Assembly: GCA_002632265.1 (NCBI GenBank) | Contig: NQOV01000009.1 | Coordinates: 1-64,000, forward strand | Length of the DNA stretch: 64,000 nucleotides | Reading direction: 5' to 3' | From: Rhodospirillaceae bacterium MC! | GTDB taxonomy: Bacteria; Pseudomonadota; Alphaproteobacteria; MC1 | In this document: piece after piece, positions 9,141 to 18,674 of the stretch | Layout: each line of letters starts with the position of its first letter | How positions within the stretch are numbered: position 1 is the stretch's first letter | Notes under the pieces: generated by a model | What the model was told of the DNA's origin: nothing | The model's database searches: none | What the model saw: the letters and a program-made list of their open reading frames with translations, nothing else | Made by a program: the position numbers and the translations under genes

Positions 9141-9932
9141 TTAGAGCTTACTTTTAATTCCATATTCGGCTAAAATATCTTGCACATATTGAACATCGTC
9201 CTTTTTTAAGGATTCCACATCTTTTAAGGGATCGACTTCGCCTTCGCCTTCCCATTTGACAGATCCTAACTTGTGAAAGGGCAGAATTTCCACAAGCTCA
9301 AGATTCTTTCTATCCTTAAGATAAGCTCCTAGTTTATGTACGATCTCTTCCTTATGAGTATATCCAGGAACAACAACAAAACGTACACGCATAAGTTTAT
9401 TAATTTCTGTCAGATATTCTGCCATTTCCAAAGAAGTAGCCAAAGGTTGGTCGGTTAATTCCATATGTCCTTCGATGTCCATGTGTTTGATATCCAGTAG
9501 AACCAAATCAGATTCATCAATGGCAGATTTAATCGAGGCATTCATTTCGCCCTCACGTCCTTTATGATAGCCATTTGTATCTAAACAAGTATGTATACCC
9601 TCGGCATGAGCTGCCTTAAAAAGATGAGAAACAAAGCGAGATTGCAATAAAGGCTCTCCGCCTGATACGGTTAATCCGCCACTTTTAATGTAGGTTTTAA
9701 CAGAGAGAATCTTTTTCATGATGTCATCCACACTATAGAGAGTGCCACCTTTAAGATCCCAAGTATCACGATTATGACAATATAAGCATTTAAATTGACA
9801 TCCTTGTAAGAATACCACAAAGCGGATACCAGGACCATCTACCGTGCCAAAGCTTTCGAAAGAGTGAACCCTACCTGTTTCCTTAGCTGAAACATCATGG
9901 ATAGGATTTTTATGTTCTGTATTTTCATTCAT
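9141..9932 (-). CDS. pflA: Pyruvate formate-lyase activating enzyme (radical SAM)
   Basis: The product is about 263 residues. It has the radical-SAM cysteine motif CxxxCxxC (CQFKCLYC, residues 45-52 from the chosen start) after the PFL-AE signature FESFGTVDGPGIRFVVFLQG. SGGEPLLQ and DTNGYH follow. It installs the glycyl radical on pyruvate formate-lyase, which makes formate and acetyl-CoA anaerobically. The start at MNENTEH is taken because GGAG lies 10 bases before it; the longer ORF begins with TTG. The lyase itself is not in the window. The gene is uncommon in aerobic alphaproteobacteria and suggests fermentation. Confidence 0.88.
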   Translation of the reverse strand: MNENTEHKNPIHDVSAKETGRVHSFESFGTVDGPGIRFVVFLQGCQFKCLYCHNRDTWDLKGGTLYSVDDIMKKILSVKTYIKSGGLTVSGGEPLLQSRFVSHLFKAAHAEGIHTCLDTNGYHKGREGEMNASIKSAIDESDLVLLDIKHMDIEGHMELTDQPLATSLEMAEYLTEINKLMRVRFVVVPGYTHKEEIVHKLGAYLKDRKNLELVEILPFHKLGSVKWEGEGEVDPLKDVESLKKDDVQYVQDILAEYGIKSKL

Positions 9933-10133
9933 TATGTTATGTCTCCGTAACAATTTAGATATAAATGTCTTTTCATGTTTATAGAATCAATTTATTTCAT
10001 ATACAATTTTTATAATCTTTATAATATATCATAAAGACAGAGAAAAAAAAAGTAAATAATATATAAATATCATAATACTCGAATTATGAAAATTACTTAT
10101 ATGTGTTTTAAAGGATATATTAAAGATCTTAAC

Positions 10134-10148
10134 TTAAGCATAATTTAA
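10134..10148. promoter_or_regulatory. CtrA-box-like site upstream of ccrM
   Basis: TTAA-GCATAAT-TTAA is an exact TTAA-N7-TTAA, the binding site of the alphaproteobacterial cell-cycle regulator CtrA. It lies about 250 bases before ccrM, which CtrA controls in Caulobacter. The region is AT-rich, so a chance match is possible. The remainder of 9933-10394 holds no gene. Confidence 0.4.
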
Positions 10149-10394
10149 GTATAATCAGAGCTTAATTAAGGGCTTAAGATTGAAATATAAATTTTAATAT
10201 AATGTTTTTTATATGGGGTTTTTATAATTATATTTCAATGTTTTAGTTTAGGAATTATCTAAGTGATTAACACTAATTTAATCTTTTATTAAATATTTAT
10301 AAACTTTATTATTTTATCATTGGATCATTCATTGAAAAGAATTCATTAAGGGAATTTTTAAATAAGGAATTTTAATCAGGGAGAGATTAAACCA

Positions 10395-11513
10395 ATGACA
10401 AATAGCACAAAAAACACCCCATTGCCTTTAGATACAATCATAAAGGGAGATTGTATTAAAGGTATGGATAATTTGCCAGAAAAATCCGTAGATTTGATCT
10501 TTGCTGATCCGCCCTATAATTTACAGCTAGGTGGCGAGCTTATGCGTCCTGATCAATCGAAAGTTGCAGGCGTTCACGACGAATGGGATAAGTTCGGAAG
10601 TTTTGCCGAATACGATAAATTCACAAGAAAATGGCTAGAATCAGTAAAAAGGATTCTTAAAGATGACGGCTCATTATGGGTAATTGGAAGCTATCATAAT
10701 ATCTTCCGTATCGGTGCTATTTTGCAAGATATGGGATTCTGGATTCTTAATGACGTGGTTTGGCGTAAAGCGAATCCCATGCCCAACTTCCTAGGCAAAC
10801 GCTTTACCAACGCCCATGAAACCATGATATGGGTTTCCAAAGGCCCTAAAGCTAAATATACTTTTAACTACGATAGTATGAAAGCCTTTAACGACGATAT
10901 CCAAATGCGTAGTGATTGGGTTCTTCCCATTTGTAACGGTGGCGAACGCTTGAAAAATGAGCTGGGTAAAAAAGTACATCCTACACAAAAGCCTTTGAGT
11001 TTATTGTATCGTATTTTGCTAGCCTCTTCCAATCCGTCCGATGTGGTGCTAGATCCATTCTTTGGTACAGGAACAACAGGAGCAGCAGCCAAAACCCTAG
11101 GACGTCATTATATTGGATTAGAACAATGTGATGAATATATACAGGCCGCAGAAGAACGCCTTAATAATATCACTCCTGTATCTGAAAACCAACTAACAAC
11201 CCTATTCACTCCAACAAAAAAGAAAGCCCAACCGAGAGTCCCTTTCGGTATGCTTTTAGAACAAGGCATGTTCAAAGTCGGCGACATCCTAACCGATAAA
11301 AAAGGTAACCTCCAAGCCACAATCAAAGCCGACGGAAGCCTATACACTAAAGAGGGTTTCGCAGGTAGTATCCATAAAGTCGGTGCTAACGCCCAGAACT
11401 CCAAATCCTGTAACGGCTGGATGTTCTGGCACTTAAAACAATCAGGCAAACTCCAACCAATCGACATCTTACGCCAAGCATTTATTAAAAATAATCAATC
11501 CCTGTTCAATTAG
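10395..11513 (+). CDS. ccrM: Cell-cycle adenine DNA methyltransferase CcrM (GANTC)
   Basis: The product is a 372-residue N6-adenine methyltransferase of the beta class. The catalytic DPPY motif is at 38-41, in the context [19 protein letters not shown], and the SAM-binding [10 protein letters not shown] lies near 220. The C-terminal 100 residues ([20 protein letters not shown] and [18 protein letters not shown]) are the extension typical of CcrM and not of generic type II enzymes. CcrM methylates GANTC after replication and times cell-cycle transcription. GGGAGAG provides the ribosome-binding site. No restriction enzyme is adjacent, consistent with a housekeeping methylase. Confidence 0.95.
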   Translation: MTNSTKNTPLPLDTIIKGDCIKGMDNLPEKSVDLIFADPPYNLQLGGELMRPDQSKVAGVHDEWDKFGSFAEYDKFTRKWLESVKRILKDDGSLWVIGSYHNIFRIGAILQDMGFWILNDVVWRKANPMPNFLGKRFTNAHETMIWVSKGPKAKYTFNYDSMKAFNDDIQMRSDWVLPICNGGERLKNELGKKVHPTQKPLSLLYRILLASSNPSDVVLDPFFGTGTTGAAAKTLGRHYIGLEQCDEYIQAAEERLNNITPVSENQLTTLFTPTKKKAQPRVPFGMLLEQGMFKVGDILTDKKGNLQATIKADGSLYTKEGFAGSIHKVGANAQNSKSCNGWMFWHLKQSGKLQPIDILRQAFIKNNQSLFN

Positions 11514-11536
11514 AACTGACATGTGAAACTAGCATA

Positions 11537-11579
11537 AAAAGCAACATCCATTTAATTATTGTAAATGGATGTTGCTTTT
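11537..11579. terminator. Bidirectional terminator between ccrM and the nuclease gene
   Basis: An 18-bp perfect stem (AAAAGCAACATCCATTTA and its complement) with a seven-base loop has A-run and T-run ends. It can therefore terminate both ccrM and the convergent nuclease gene. Confidence 0.9.
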
Positions 11580-11609
11580 ATGTATTATGGCGTGAGTTAC
11601 AATTTTACC

Positions 11610-12563
11610 TTACCCTCTTGGCAGTCGTCCACCTGCGTTTAGGCATGCTTGGATTGAGTTGTAGGGGGTAAAGTGTGTTGTTCTGTTGTAGTATTTGTCA
11701 TTGGGATTGTGGCAAATGTGGGATCTGCTCATCTTGATTATCTTGGCGGTGGATGTGGGAGTGTTATTCATCTGTGTTGCGTTGACTTTGATGAAATTTC
11801 GTTTCTTATAATGACCAGATGAATGTTTAGTCCATGACCATAATTTAGGATTAGCAGGAGTATTTATTTGCTGATCTGATAGATTACTAAAAAAGTTAAC
11901 ATGAGTAAGTTGATTGATCGTTTTTATGGGAACAATAAAATGTGTTAAGGGTTGGCTACTGGCTTTGTTTGGTAGTAAAAAGGCGATGGCCTTATTTTGT
12001 TGTGGGGCATAGATTATCTTATAAAATAGATTCGGTACTAACACATGATCGGGGCCGATGTATTTATCGCCTTGTAAGATCCCTGCGGTTATGATGTGGA
12101 TTTTATGACTATTTCTCGCCCATACACGCACTTGAGATTCGAGATTCTTCCATATGCCACGGTTGAATCTTGGTAATTGTGGCGTCATGTTCGATAAATA
12201 AAAACTTTCATGAATCGCCCTTTTAGAGAATTCCATATCACCCGCAGGGGCCAGATGTCCACGATCGTAACCGCTATGACTATAATCAGCAAGGGTCGCA
12301 GATTGGATCATATTATCAGGCTTAAAATCATTTGTACGCTTGAAGTTTTTCGCCAATTCCCCATCGGTTAACTCATAACTAACCCACAAAGCATCCTTAT
12401 ACTTCCTGTTGAAACATAATATATAATTCTGATGTTCCACTATCTGACACCCTTTCCTAGGTGGCAAAAAATCCCTATCGCTAGCACTAGATACAGAAAT
12501 ACTAAAAATCCCCAAAAACACCATAAAAATTAGCGTAAGAATCGTTGTTCTATTGTTGTTCAT
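11610..12563 (-). CDS. Secreted DNA/RNA non-specific endonuclease (NUC1 family)
   Basis: The product is 317 residues with a signal peptide (TTILTLIFMVFLGIFSISVSSA). The beta-beta-alpha-metal nuclease core has the active-site DRGHLAPAGDM near residue 100, where His is the general base, followed by FYLSNMTPQLPRFNRGIWKNLE with the metal-binding Asn. It should degrade DNA or RNA outside the cytoplasm, for nutrient uptake or defence. No partner immunity gene is visible, as expected for a protein active only after export. It is convergent with ccrM. Confidence 0.88.
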   Translation of the reverse strand: MNNNRTTILTLIFMVFLGIFSISVSSASDRDFLPPRKGCQIVEHQNYILCFNRKYKDALWVSYELTDGELAKNFKRTNDFKPDNMIQSATLADYSHSGYDRGHLAPAGDMEFSKRAIHESFYLSNMTPQLPRFNRGIWKNLESQVRVWARNSHKIHIITAGILQGDKYIGPDHVLVPNLFYKIIYAPQQNKAIAFLLPNKASSQPLTHFIVPIKTINQLTHVNFFSNLSDQQINTPANPKLWSWTKHSSGHYKKRNFIKVNATQMNNTPTSTAKIIKMSRSHICHNPNDKYYNRTTHFTPYNSIQACLNAGGRLPRG

Positions 12564-12952
12564 AAATAACTTCCTTTAATCGTTGTTTGTTCATTGTATG
12601 TCCAAATGAATTATAAAAATAAAATATTAATATTACATTAATCCCCAAAGAACAACCAAGCAATTAATGTATTTATAAAATTCCAATGTTAAAATATTAT
12701 CCTTATATTATAGATACTTAACATGTAAAATTATTTACTATCCTGTTTATTATTTGTTCTTTGATGTATTATTACAATATAATAATACATAAATATATAC
12801 TATAACAGTGTATTAGTTATTAATAGTAAATTATCATAGTTTTTTATATAAGTAAAGTACTAATTATATAAAACACAAAAACACCCACCCTAAACAAATA
12901 AACTTCGGCTTGGGATAATAGAATAGTGTTGCATATGTATGTGGTATATATT

Positions 12953-13012
12953 TTGCTGGCCTAAATAATAGGCCAGCAAGGATAATAAGCAAGAGCGAAA
13001 ACAAGATCTTAA
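12953..13012. repeat. GGCC-centred palindromic repeat with conserved tail
   Basis: TTGCTGGCCTA (12953-12963) and TAGGCCAGCAA (12969-12979) form a perfect 11-bp stem with an AATAA loop. The tail AAAACAAGATCTTAA at 12998-13012 is also found near 44559 and, reversed, near 29320. The surrounding 12564-13199 has no credible gene and is very AT-rich. Confidence 0.7.
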
Positions 13013-13199
13013 TATTAAAGACTAAATAGTACAAAAAATATATAGTTGTATTACGAAAAGGTCATGAAAAATCTAAAATCTGGTCAAAATCTATAGTAAC
13101 AATGGAAAACATAGAGCATAAAGTATTGTTTTCATCTCAATTACATATCTATGAGTAAAAATTATAAGATCATAATTATAGAAAATTTCAAATAGGTAT

Positions 13200-14033
13200 T
13201 TATTTTGAGATAGATTTTTCTAAGCTAACAGCCCAATGAGGGATAGTTATATTGTATCGTTGTTTTACTTTATTTTTATCCAATACACTAAATTTTGGTC
13301 TAACAGCCTTGCGTGGCAAGCTGGTGCTTAAAATTGGAATAACCTTACACTTGATTTTACTATATTTTAAAATAAAATATGCAAAATCATACCAACTAGT
13401 AACTCCTTCATTAGAATAATGGTAAATTTCAACCTGATTTTTTTCTATTTGTGGAATAATTTTTAATACAGTTTCCACCAAATCATAAACGTATGTTGGC
13501 GTGCCTATCTGATCAGCTACAATTAATAACTCATCTTTTTCTCGTCCTAATCGTTGTATATTGGTAACAAAATTGGGAGACACAGAGTCGTAAAGCCATG
13601 AGGTTCTAAATATTAAAGCAGTTTCAGCCTTGTTTAAAATATATAGATCTCCTTCTAGTTTTGATTTACCATATACACTCAAAGGTTTAGTATCATCATC
13701 TTCCACATATGATCTACTCGTCTCACCTGAAAAAACATAATCAGTAGAAAAATGAACTAATGGGATATTTAATTTGTTAGATACTTCTGTAAGATTTTGT
13801 ATAGCATTATAATTAATGCTATATGCCAACTTGCTTTCTTCTTCTGCTTTATCAACATCTGTATATCCAGAACAGTTTAAAATTAAAGTTATAGATTTAT
13901 TCTCTAAAAATTCTTTAATCTCTTTTATATTACATATGTCTACATCTGTTTTAGGTGTAAGAATATAGTTTTCTTGTTCTATCTTGTTAGAGAAAGCTGT
14001 TCCAAGCATTCCCTTTCCTATAATCCATATCAT
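13200..14033 (-). CDS. rmlD: dTDP-4-dehydrorhamnose reductase
   Basis: The product is a 277-residue extended SDR. It has the N-terminal IIGKGMLGTAF nucleotide loop, NCSGYTDVDKAEEE near residue 55, STDYVFSG near 97 and the catalytic YxxxK as YGKSK near 122. It performs the last step of dTDP-L-rhamnose synthesis, reducing the 4-keto sugar with NAD(P)H. AAAGGA precedes the ATG. It is the final gene of the minus-strand rmlB-rmlC-wzm-wzt-rmlD group. Confidence 0.92.
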   Translation of the reverse strand: MIWIIGKGMLGTAFSNKIEQENYILTPKTDVDICNIKEIKEFLENKSITLILNCSGYTDVDKAEEESKLAYSINYNAIQNLTEVSNKLNIPLVHFSTDYVFSGETSRSYVEDDDTKPLSVYGKSKLEGDLYILNKAETALIFRTSWLYDSVSPNFVTNIQRLGREKDELLIVADQIGTPTYVYDLVETVLKIIPQIEKNQVEIYHYSNEGVTSWYDFAYFILKYSKIKCKVIPILSTSLPRKAVRPKFSVLDKNKVKQRYNITIPHWAVSLEKSISK

Positions 14034-14112
14034 TTTATCTTTTTCCTTTATTTATTGAATTAATATCAACCTTGAAGGATGTATTTTATATTACTCATAT
14101 TATAACCATTTG

Positions 14113-14907
14113 TTATTCTTGAACAATTTCCATATGATCATTATAGGTTACAAACACATCATCAGGCGAACCATACTCAACGACTTCCCCATGTTCTAAC
14201 ATAATAGCTTGATTACAAAGTTCTTTTACAGAATCTTCAGAGTGGCTGACAAAAAGGATGGTTTTTTTCTTGTCTTGGATTAGGTCTAGCATTTTTTTTG
14301 ATGATTTTTGTTTGAAATGGGCGTCTCCGACGGATAGGACTTCGTCTATTATCATGATATCAGAATTTAAATGAGCGGCAACGGAAAAGCCGAGTTTTGC
14401 CATCATGCCTGATGAATATTTTTTTACTGGTACGTGTAAAAAATCTTTTAATTCGGAAAAATCGATGATTTCTTCTAGTTTGTCATCTAATTCCTTTTGG
14501 CTCATGCCTAGGATATTACCGCTAATGTATATGTTCTCCAAGCCTGTTAGTTCGGGGTGAAAGCCTGTGCCGACTTCTAGTAATGAGCTAATACGTCCTT
14601 TTATGTAGGCTTCTCCTGATGTGGGTAGGATGACTTGAGAGAGAATCTTAAGTAATGTGCTTTTTCCTGCTCCGTTATGACCTATTACGCCTAAAACATC
14701 GCCTTGTTTTAGAGAGAATGAGATATCTTTCAATGCCCAAAAGTCATTTTTTGTTCTATTTAGCAATCTTGCTTCACGGCGGGCTCTTGCGATATTCCAT
14801 GGTAAGTGATTGGTTAATAGATCTTTTAAGGAATCTACGCTATTTGTTGTGTGAGGATAACATTTGCTAATGTTTTTTACATCCATTACGATATTATTTT
14901 TTAACAT
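14113..14907 (-). CDS. wzt: Polysaccharide ABC exporter ATP-binding subunit
   Basis: The product is about 264 residues: Walker A GHNGAGKST near residue 75, signature YSSGMMAKLGFSVA near 160, Walker B DIMIIDEVLSVGD and switch His in LFVSHS. It powers export of O-antigen or a similar polymer with Wzm. The start is the ATG two bases after the wzm stop, with AGGAAA seven bases upstream. It ends soon after the nucleotide-binding domain and lacks the C-terminal carbohydrate-binding domain of many Wzt proteins. Confidence 0.9.
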   Translation of the reverse strand: MLKNNIVMDVKNISKCYPHTTNSVDSLKDLLTNHLPWNIARARREARLLNRTKNDFWALKDISFSLKQGDVLGVIGHNGAGKSTLLKILSQVILPTSGEAYIKGRISSLLEVGTGFHPELTGLENIYISGNILGMSQKELDDKLEEIIDFSELKDFLHVPVKKYSSGMMAKLGFSVAAHLNSDIMIIDEVLSVGDAHFKQKSSKKMLDLIQDKKKTILFVSHSEDSVKELCNQAIMLEHGEVVEYGSPDDVFVTYNDHMEIVQE

Positions 14908-14908
14908 G

Positions 14909-15754
14909 TTATATTTCCTCAACAACACTACGTTCTAGTAAATTAAATACAAACAAACCCACAAAGAATACTACAACAGTAATAATTATTTGTATATACA
15001 TATCATGGGGAGCTATTAAAGGCGTGTTTAATATACCATGGCGAAAAAAGCTTAATATACTGTATGCTGGATTGTATGTTGCTATGAATCTGTATTTTTC
15101 TGGTAACATATCGATGCGTTTTGTCCAAATTGGTGAAGAAAACATCCATATCATTGATAATAGCCCTAATACTTGCCCTACATCTTTGAATTTTATGGTT
15201 ATTACGCTAAAAAACGCACTTAATCCTATTCCTAAAACGGTAAGCCATATTGTAGCCCAAATGAAATATAAAAAATTTAGACCAAACATATGTATGGTTG
15301 GCAAATGCCATATTAATTCCACAAGAGCAAGAATTATGAGTATGGGAATGAAAAGCAATGCCATATCGAACAGTATAGCTGTCATTTTTGCTATAATTAC
15401 TACTAAACGTTTAAAATATACTTTTGTGATTAGCCCGATATTGGCATGTAAAACCATAGCTCCATCGCCTAAAAAACGGCTTAAGCTTTGCCAAGCTCCC
15501 CAACCAATTAGTATTGATAAGAAATTTGCTCCATAATTTTCGGTTACACCCTTACCCATAATTATAGAAAATAATATAGCCATTGCTACAGGTTGTATTA
15601 TGATCCACAAAATCCCCACAAACATATTCTTATGGCGTGATGAAAACTCACGTAAAGCCATAGAATATATTAAAGATCTGTTTCTATATAAAATTTTAAT
15701 AGGTAAAAATTTGTATATATTAACTTTAGACGAAATTTTTATAATATCTGCCAA
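14909..15754 (-). CDS. wzm: Polysaccharide ABC exporter permease
   Basis: The product is a 281-residue ABC-2 type integral membrane protein with about six hydrophobic spans. An interfacial amphipathic start, ALREFSSRHKNMFVGILW, precedes the first span, and KFKDVGQVLGLLSMIWMFSSP and the NPAYSILSFFRHGIL loop are typical of Wzm/TagG permeases. It moves undecaprenyl-linked polysaccharide across the inner membrane. The start codon is TTG, supported by GGGAGT about seven bases upstream. One base separates its stop from wzt. Confidence 0.9.
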   Translation of the reverse strand: MADIIKISSKVNIYKFLPIKILYRNRSLIYSMALREFSSRHKNMFVGILWIIIQPVAMAILFSIIMGKGVTENYGANFLSILIGWGAWQSLSRFLGDGAMVLHANIGLITKVYFKRLVVIIAKMTAILFDMALLFIPILIILALVELIWHLPTIHMFGLNFLYFIWATIWLTVLGIGLSAFFSVITIKFKDVGQVLGLLSMIWMFSSPIWTKRIDMLPEKYRFIATYNPAYSILSFFRHGILNTPLIAPHDMYIQIIITVVVFFVGLFVFNLLERSVVEEI

Positions 15755-15850
15755 AATAGTACTCCCAAAATTGTTTTTAACATTATATATGAATATTAAA
15801 TAAATATCAAGGAGTTTAATAGATTATTTTATTATCTTGGTATATACGTT

Positions 15851-16378
15851 TTAAAAACCTTTTAAAAGCATATCTTTATCGGAAACAACCTCTTTTCCAG
15901 GCTTTACTTTCCAGTCGATATTTAATGTTTTATCGTTATAAATCACGCCTGTTTCAGAGGCTTTATTGTAGTAGTTATCACATTTATAAAAGAACATTGC
16001 CTCTTCTGATATTACAGAAAAGCCATGTAATAAACCACGTGGAATGAATAATTGTCTTTTGTTTTCGCTTGATAGTTCTACGGCTACATGTTTACCGTAT
16101 GTTGGGCTGTCTTTTCTTGAATCGACTGCTACATCGATGACCGCACCAGAAAGAACTCGTACTAGTTTGGCTTGTGCGTGTTCGCCTGTTTGAGCATGTA
16201 AGCCTCTGATAGTTCCGTAGGTGGAAAAGGATTGATTATCTTGGACGAAGTTGGCAGTTATGCCTAGATCTTTGAATGTGTTTTCGTTATAGCTTTCGAA
16301 AAAGAATCCTCGATCATCGGAAAATACTCTTGGTTCTAAAATGAAAACGCCTTCGATTTCTGTTTTGATAATGTTCAT
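15851..16378 (-). CDS. rmlC: dTDP-4-dehydrorhamnose 3,5-epimerase
   Basis: The product is a 175-residue cupin-fold epimerase. It has FVQDNQSFSTYGTIRGLHAQ with the catalytic His in RGLH, then KLVRVLSGAVIDVAVD and the Tyr-containing FFYKCDNYY. It converts dTDP-4-keto-6-deoxyglucose to the L-lyxo form. AGGAG lies nine bases before the ATG. It follows rmlB by 46 bases and precedes wzm. Confidence 0.95.
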   Translation of the reverse strand: MNIIKTEIEGVFILEPRVFSDDRGFFFESYNENTFKDLGITANFVQDNQSFSTYGTIRGLHAQTGEHAQAKLVRVLSGAVIDVAVDSRKDSPTYGKHVAVELSSENKRQLFIPRGLLHGFSVISEEAMFFYKCDNYYNKASETGVIYNDKTLNIDWKVKPGKEVVSDKDMLLKGF

Positions 16379-16424
16379 ATTTATTTACTCCTATGTAATA
16401 ATATTATTATATTTGGGTGATTCT

Positions 16425-17603
16425 CTAATCTTGTTCGATTTTATTAACCCATGTTTGATTATCTAAATACCATTTAATTGTTTTTTCTATTCCGTCAGTA
16501 AAAGGGGTTTCGGGATAGAAATTTAATTCTTTTACTGTTTTGGTAGGATCTATGGCATAGCGAGCATCGTGCCCTAGTCTATCTTGAACATAGGAAATGA
16601 GATTCTCGGAAATATCTTCCAAGTTGCAAGATACTATACTTTTATATTCATTCTTAATGCTACTACCGTCATTGGAAATTAATTTCTTGACTTTAGCGAT
16701 GATTAACTTAACGATATTAATATTTTGTTCTTCATTAAAACCGCCAATATTGTAGATTTCGCCATTTTTACCATTGGATACAATAATATCAATACCCTTA
16801 CAGTGATCATCCACATACAACCAATCACGCACTTGTTTACCGTCGCCATATACTGGAAGTTGTTTGCCTGCAAGAACATTTTGGATGATTAAAGGAATTA
16901 ACTTTTCAGGATAATGAAATGGCCCGTAATTATTCGAACATCTACTGATAGTTACAGGGAATTTGTAAGTTTCATTATATGCCATCACTAACATATCGGC
17001 ACTGGCTTTCGAACTAGAATAAGGACTTTTAGGATCTAGATTCGTACTTTCTGTAAAAAAAGCCTTACCGAAAGTTTTCGGATTCTGCGTTCGCCCCTGT
17101 AGAACTTGCTTGATATCTTCCGCAAGCTCCAACTCCACACCGTCAGGATACTCTCGAGACAACGCCCCGTAAACTTCATCTGTACCGATTTGGTGGAATC
17201 TTTTATCGCTCTCATATATGGGATAACCGTGTTCATCTTTGCCGATAGTCCATGAATTTTTAGCACAATCCATTAGGTTTTGAGTCCCTAAGATATTAGT
17301 TTCTAAAAATAATTTCGGATTCTCTATGGATCTATCCACATGAGATTCGGCGGCAAAGTTTATTACGTAATCTATATCATTATTGCCAAAGATATGATCA
17401 ACAAGTTCTTTATTACAGATATCCCCCTTAACAAAAGACACCCTCGAATCTTTCAACTCGTCTTCAATAGTAAAGAGATTACCCGCATAAGTTAAGGCGT
17501 CCAAAACTATAATTTTGATGTTAGCATGTTGCTTTAACATATACTTAACAAAATTAGCCCCTATAAAACCCGCCCCACCTGTAACTAGATATGTTTTACT
17601 CAT
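16425..17603 (-). CDS. rmlB: dTDP-glucose 4,6-dehydratase
   Basis: The product is a 392-residue extended SDR: the NAD loop GGAGFIGANF at residues 8-17, the active-site EVYG segment near 145, YSSSKASADMLVMAYNETY with the catalytic Tyr-Lys near 194-198, and NNYGPFHYPEKLIPL. It makes dTDP-4-keto-6-deoxyglucose from dTDP-glucose. It is about 40 residues longer than the usual 350; the extra residues fall near 310-345 (SNDGSSIKNEYKSIVSCNLE). It is the first gene of the minus-strand rhamnose-export group. Confidence 0.94.
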   Translation of the reverse strand: MSKTYLVTGGAGFIGANFVKYMLKQHANIKIIVLDALTYAGNLFTIEDELKDSRVSFVKGDICNKELVDHIFGNNDIDYVINFAAESHVDRSIENPKLFLETNILGTQNLMDCAKNSWTIGKDEHGYPIYESDKRFHQIGTDEVYGALSREYPDGVELELAEDIKQVLQGRTQNPKTFGKAFFTESTNLDPKSPYSSSKASADMLVMAYNETYKFPVTISRCSNNYGPFHYPEKLIPLIIQNVLAGKQLPVYGDGKQVRDWLYVDDHCKGIDIIVSNGKNGEIYNIGGFNEEQNINIVKLIIAKVKKLISNDGSSIKNEYKSIVSCNLEDISENLISYVQDRLGHDARYAIDPTKTVKELNFYPETPFTDGIEKTIKWYLDNQTWVNKIEQD

Positions 17604-17699
17604 TATATTTATTCCTTAATCTATGATAGAATTCTATATATGGATCTAATGATAACACAAAGCAGGAGTAAAATCTATTGTTTTTTTAATAAAAATTTA

Positions 17700-17728
17700 T
17701 AGACATTCTATCTCATACATGTTATATT
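17700..17728 (+). promoter_or_regulatory. Promoter candidate for rmlA
   Basis: TAGACA and TATATT are separated by 17 bases and lie 57 bases before the rmlA start. The match is one base off the ideal -35 and the region is AT-rich, so this is tentative. Confidence 0.45.
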
Positions 17729-17785
17729 TATATAAGTATGATTTATAATCTTATATAAATACAAATAAATATAAGGAGTCCCCCA

Positions 17786-18661
17786 ATGAAGGGCATTATT
17801 TTAGCTGGCGGAAATGGTACAAGGTTGTATCCAGCCACATGTTCGGTATCAAAGCAATTATTACCAATTTATGATAAACCTATGGTTTATTATCCACTTT
17901 CTACATTAATGTTAGCGGGTATTAAAGAAATCCTTATTATATCAACTCCGCTACATCTACCATTTTTCAAAGATCTATTAGGCGACGGCTCTAACTTTGG
18001 GATTTCATTAACATATGCAGAACAACAAGAAGCCAATGGATTGGCTCAAGCCTTTATTATTGGGGAAGAATTTATTGGCGATGATAATGTATCTTTAATT
18101 CTTGGGGATAATATCTTTTATGGTGCACACTTGTCGCCCTTATTGGAAAAAGCGGCGTCTTTAACCGATGGAGCAAAGGTTTTTGCCACTCATGTGGAAG
18201 ATCCTGAACGCTATGGTATTGTTGATTTTAACGAGAAAAAAGAAGTTATATCCATTGTCGAAAAGCCTGAAAAACCTGAATCTAACTATGCGGTAGTTGG
18301 ATTGTATTTCTACGATAATTCGGTGGTTGATATTGCTAAATCAATTAAAAAATCTGCTAGGGGCGAGTACGAAATTACCGATGTTAACAACGCCTATCTA
18401 CAAAAAAATAAATTATCGGTAGAAATAATGAGTAGGGGTATTGCTTGGCTGGATACTGGAACACATGAGTCCTTAAAAGATGCAACTGATTTTGTTTATG
18501 TTATTCAAAATAGACAAGGTATCATTATCTCTTCTCCTGAAGAGATTGCCTACAATAAAGGTTGGATATCACAAGAAAAATTATTAGAGCGTGCTAAGGT
18601 TTTTTCTAAAACTGCTTACGGTAGGAACTTGATGAATATATATCATAATAAGATATTATAG
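17786..18661 (+). CDS. rmlA: Glucose-1-phosphate thymidylyltransferase
   Basis: The product is 291 residues. The nucleotidyltransferase signature [14 protein letters not shown] is at residues 4-17, then [27 protein letters not shown] lies near 110 and [12 protein letters not shown] near 196. It forms dTDP-glucose from dTTP and glucose-1-phosphate, the first step toward dTDP-rhamnose. AAGGAG sits eight bases before the ATG. It is transcribed away from rmlBCD and converges with the HAD-RgpF gene, 13 bases between stops. Confidence 0.96.
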   Translation: MKGIILAGGNGTRLYPATCSVSKQLLPIYDKPMVYYPLSTLMLAGIKEILIISTPLHLPFFKDLLGDGSNFGISLTYAEQQEANGLAQAFIIGEEFIGDDNVSLILGDNIFYGAHLSPLLEKAASLTDGAKVFATHVEDPERYGIVDFNEKKEVISIVEKPEKPESNYAVVGLYFYDNSVVDIAKSIKKSARGEYEITDVNNAYLQKNKLSVEIMSRGIAWLDTGTHESLKDATDFVYVIQNRQGIIISSPEEIAYNKGWISQEKLLERAKVFSKTAYGRNLMNIYHNKIL

Positions 18662-18674
18662 GGTATATTATATA

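Noticed and set aside
10395-11513. Restriction-modification system at the methyltransferase gene
   Set aside because: No restriction gene is adjacent, and the C-terminal extension marks the solitary cell-cycle enzyme CcrM.
11610-12563. Toxin-immunity or interbacterial effector pair
   Set aside because: The nuclease has an ordinary signal peptide and no immunity or secretion gene beside it; a general secreted nuclease is simpler.
15024-15536. 170-codon plus-strand ORF
   Set aside because: It is antisense to wzm, whose membrane spans and coupled neighbour wzt settle the reading frame.
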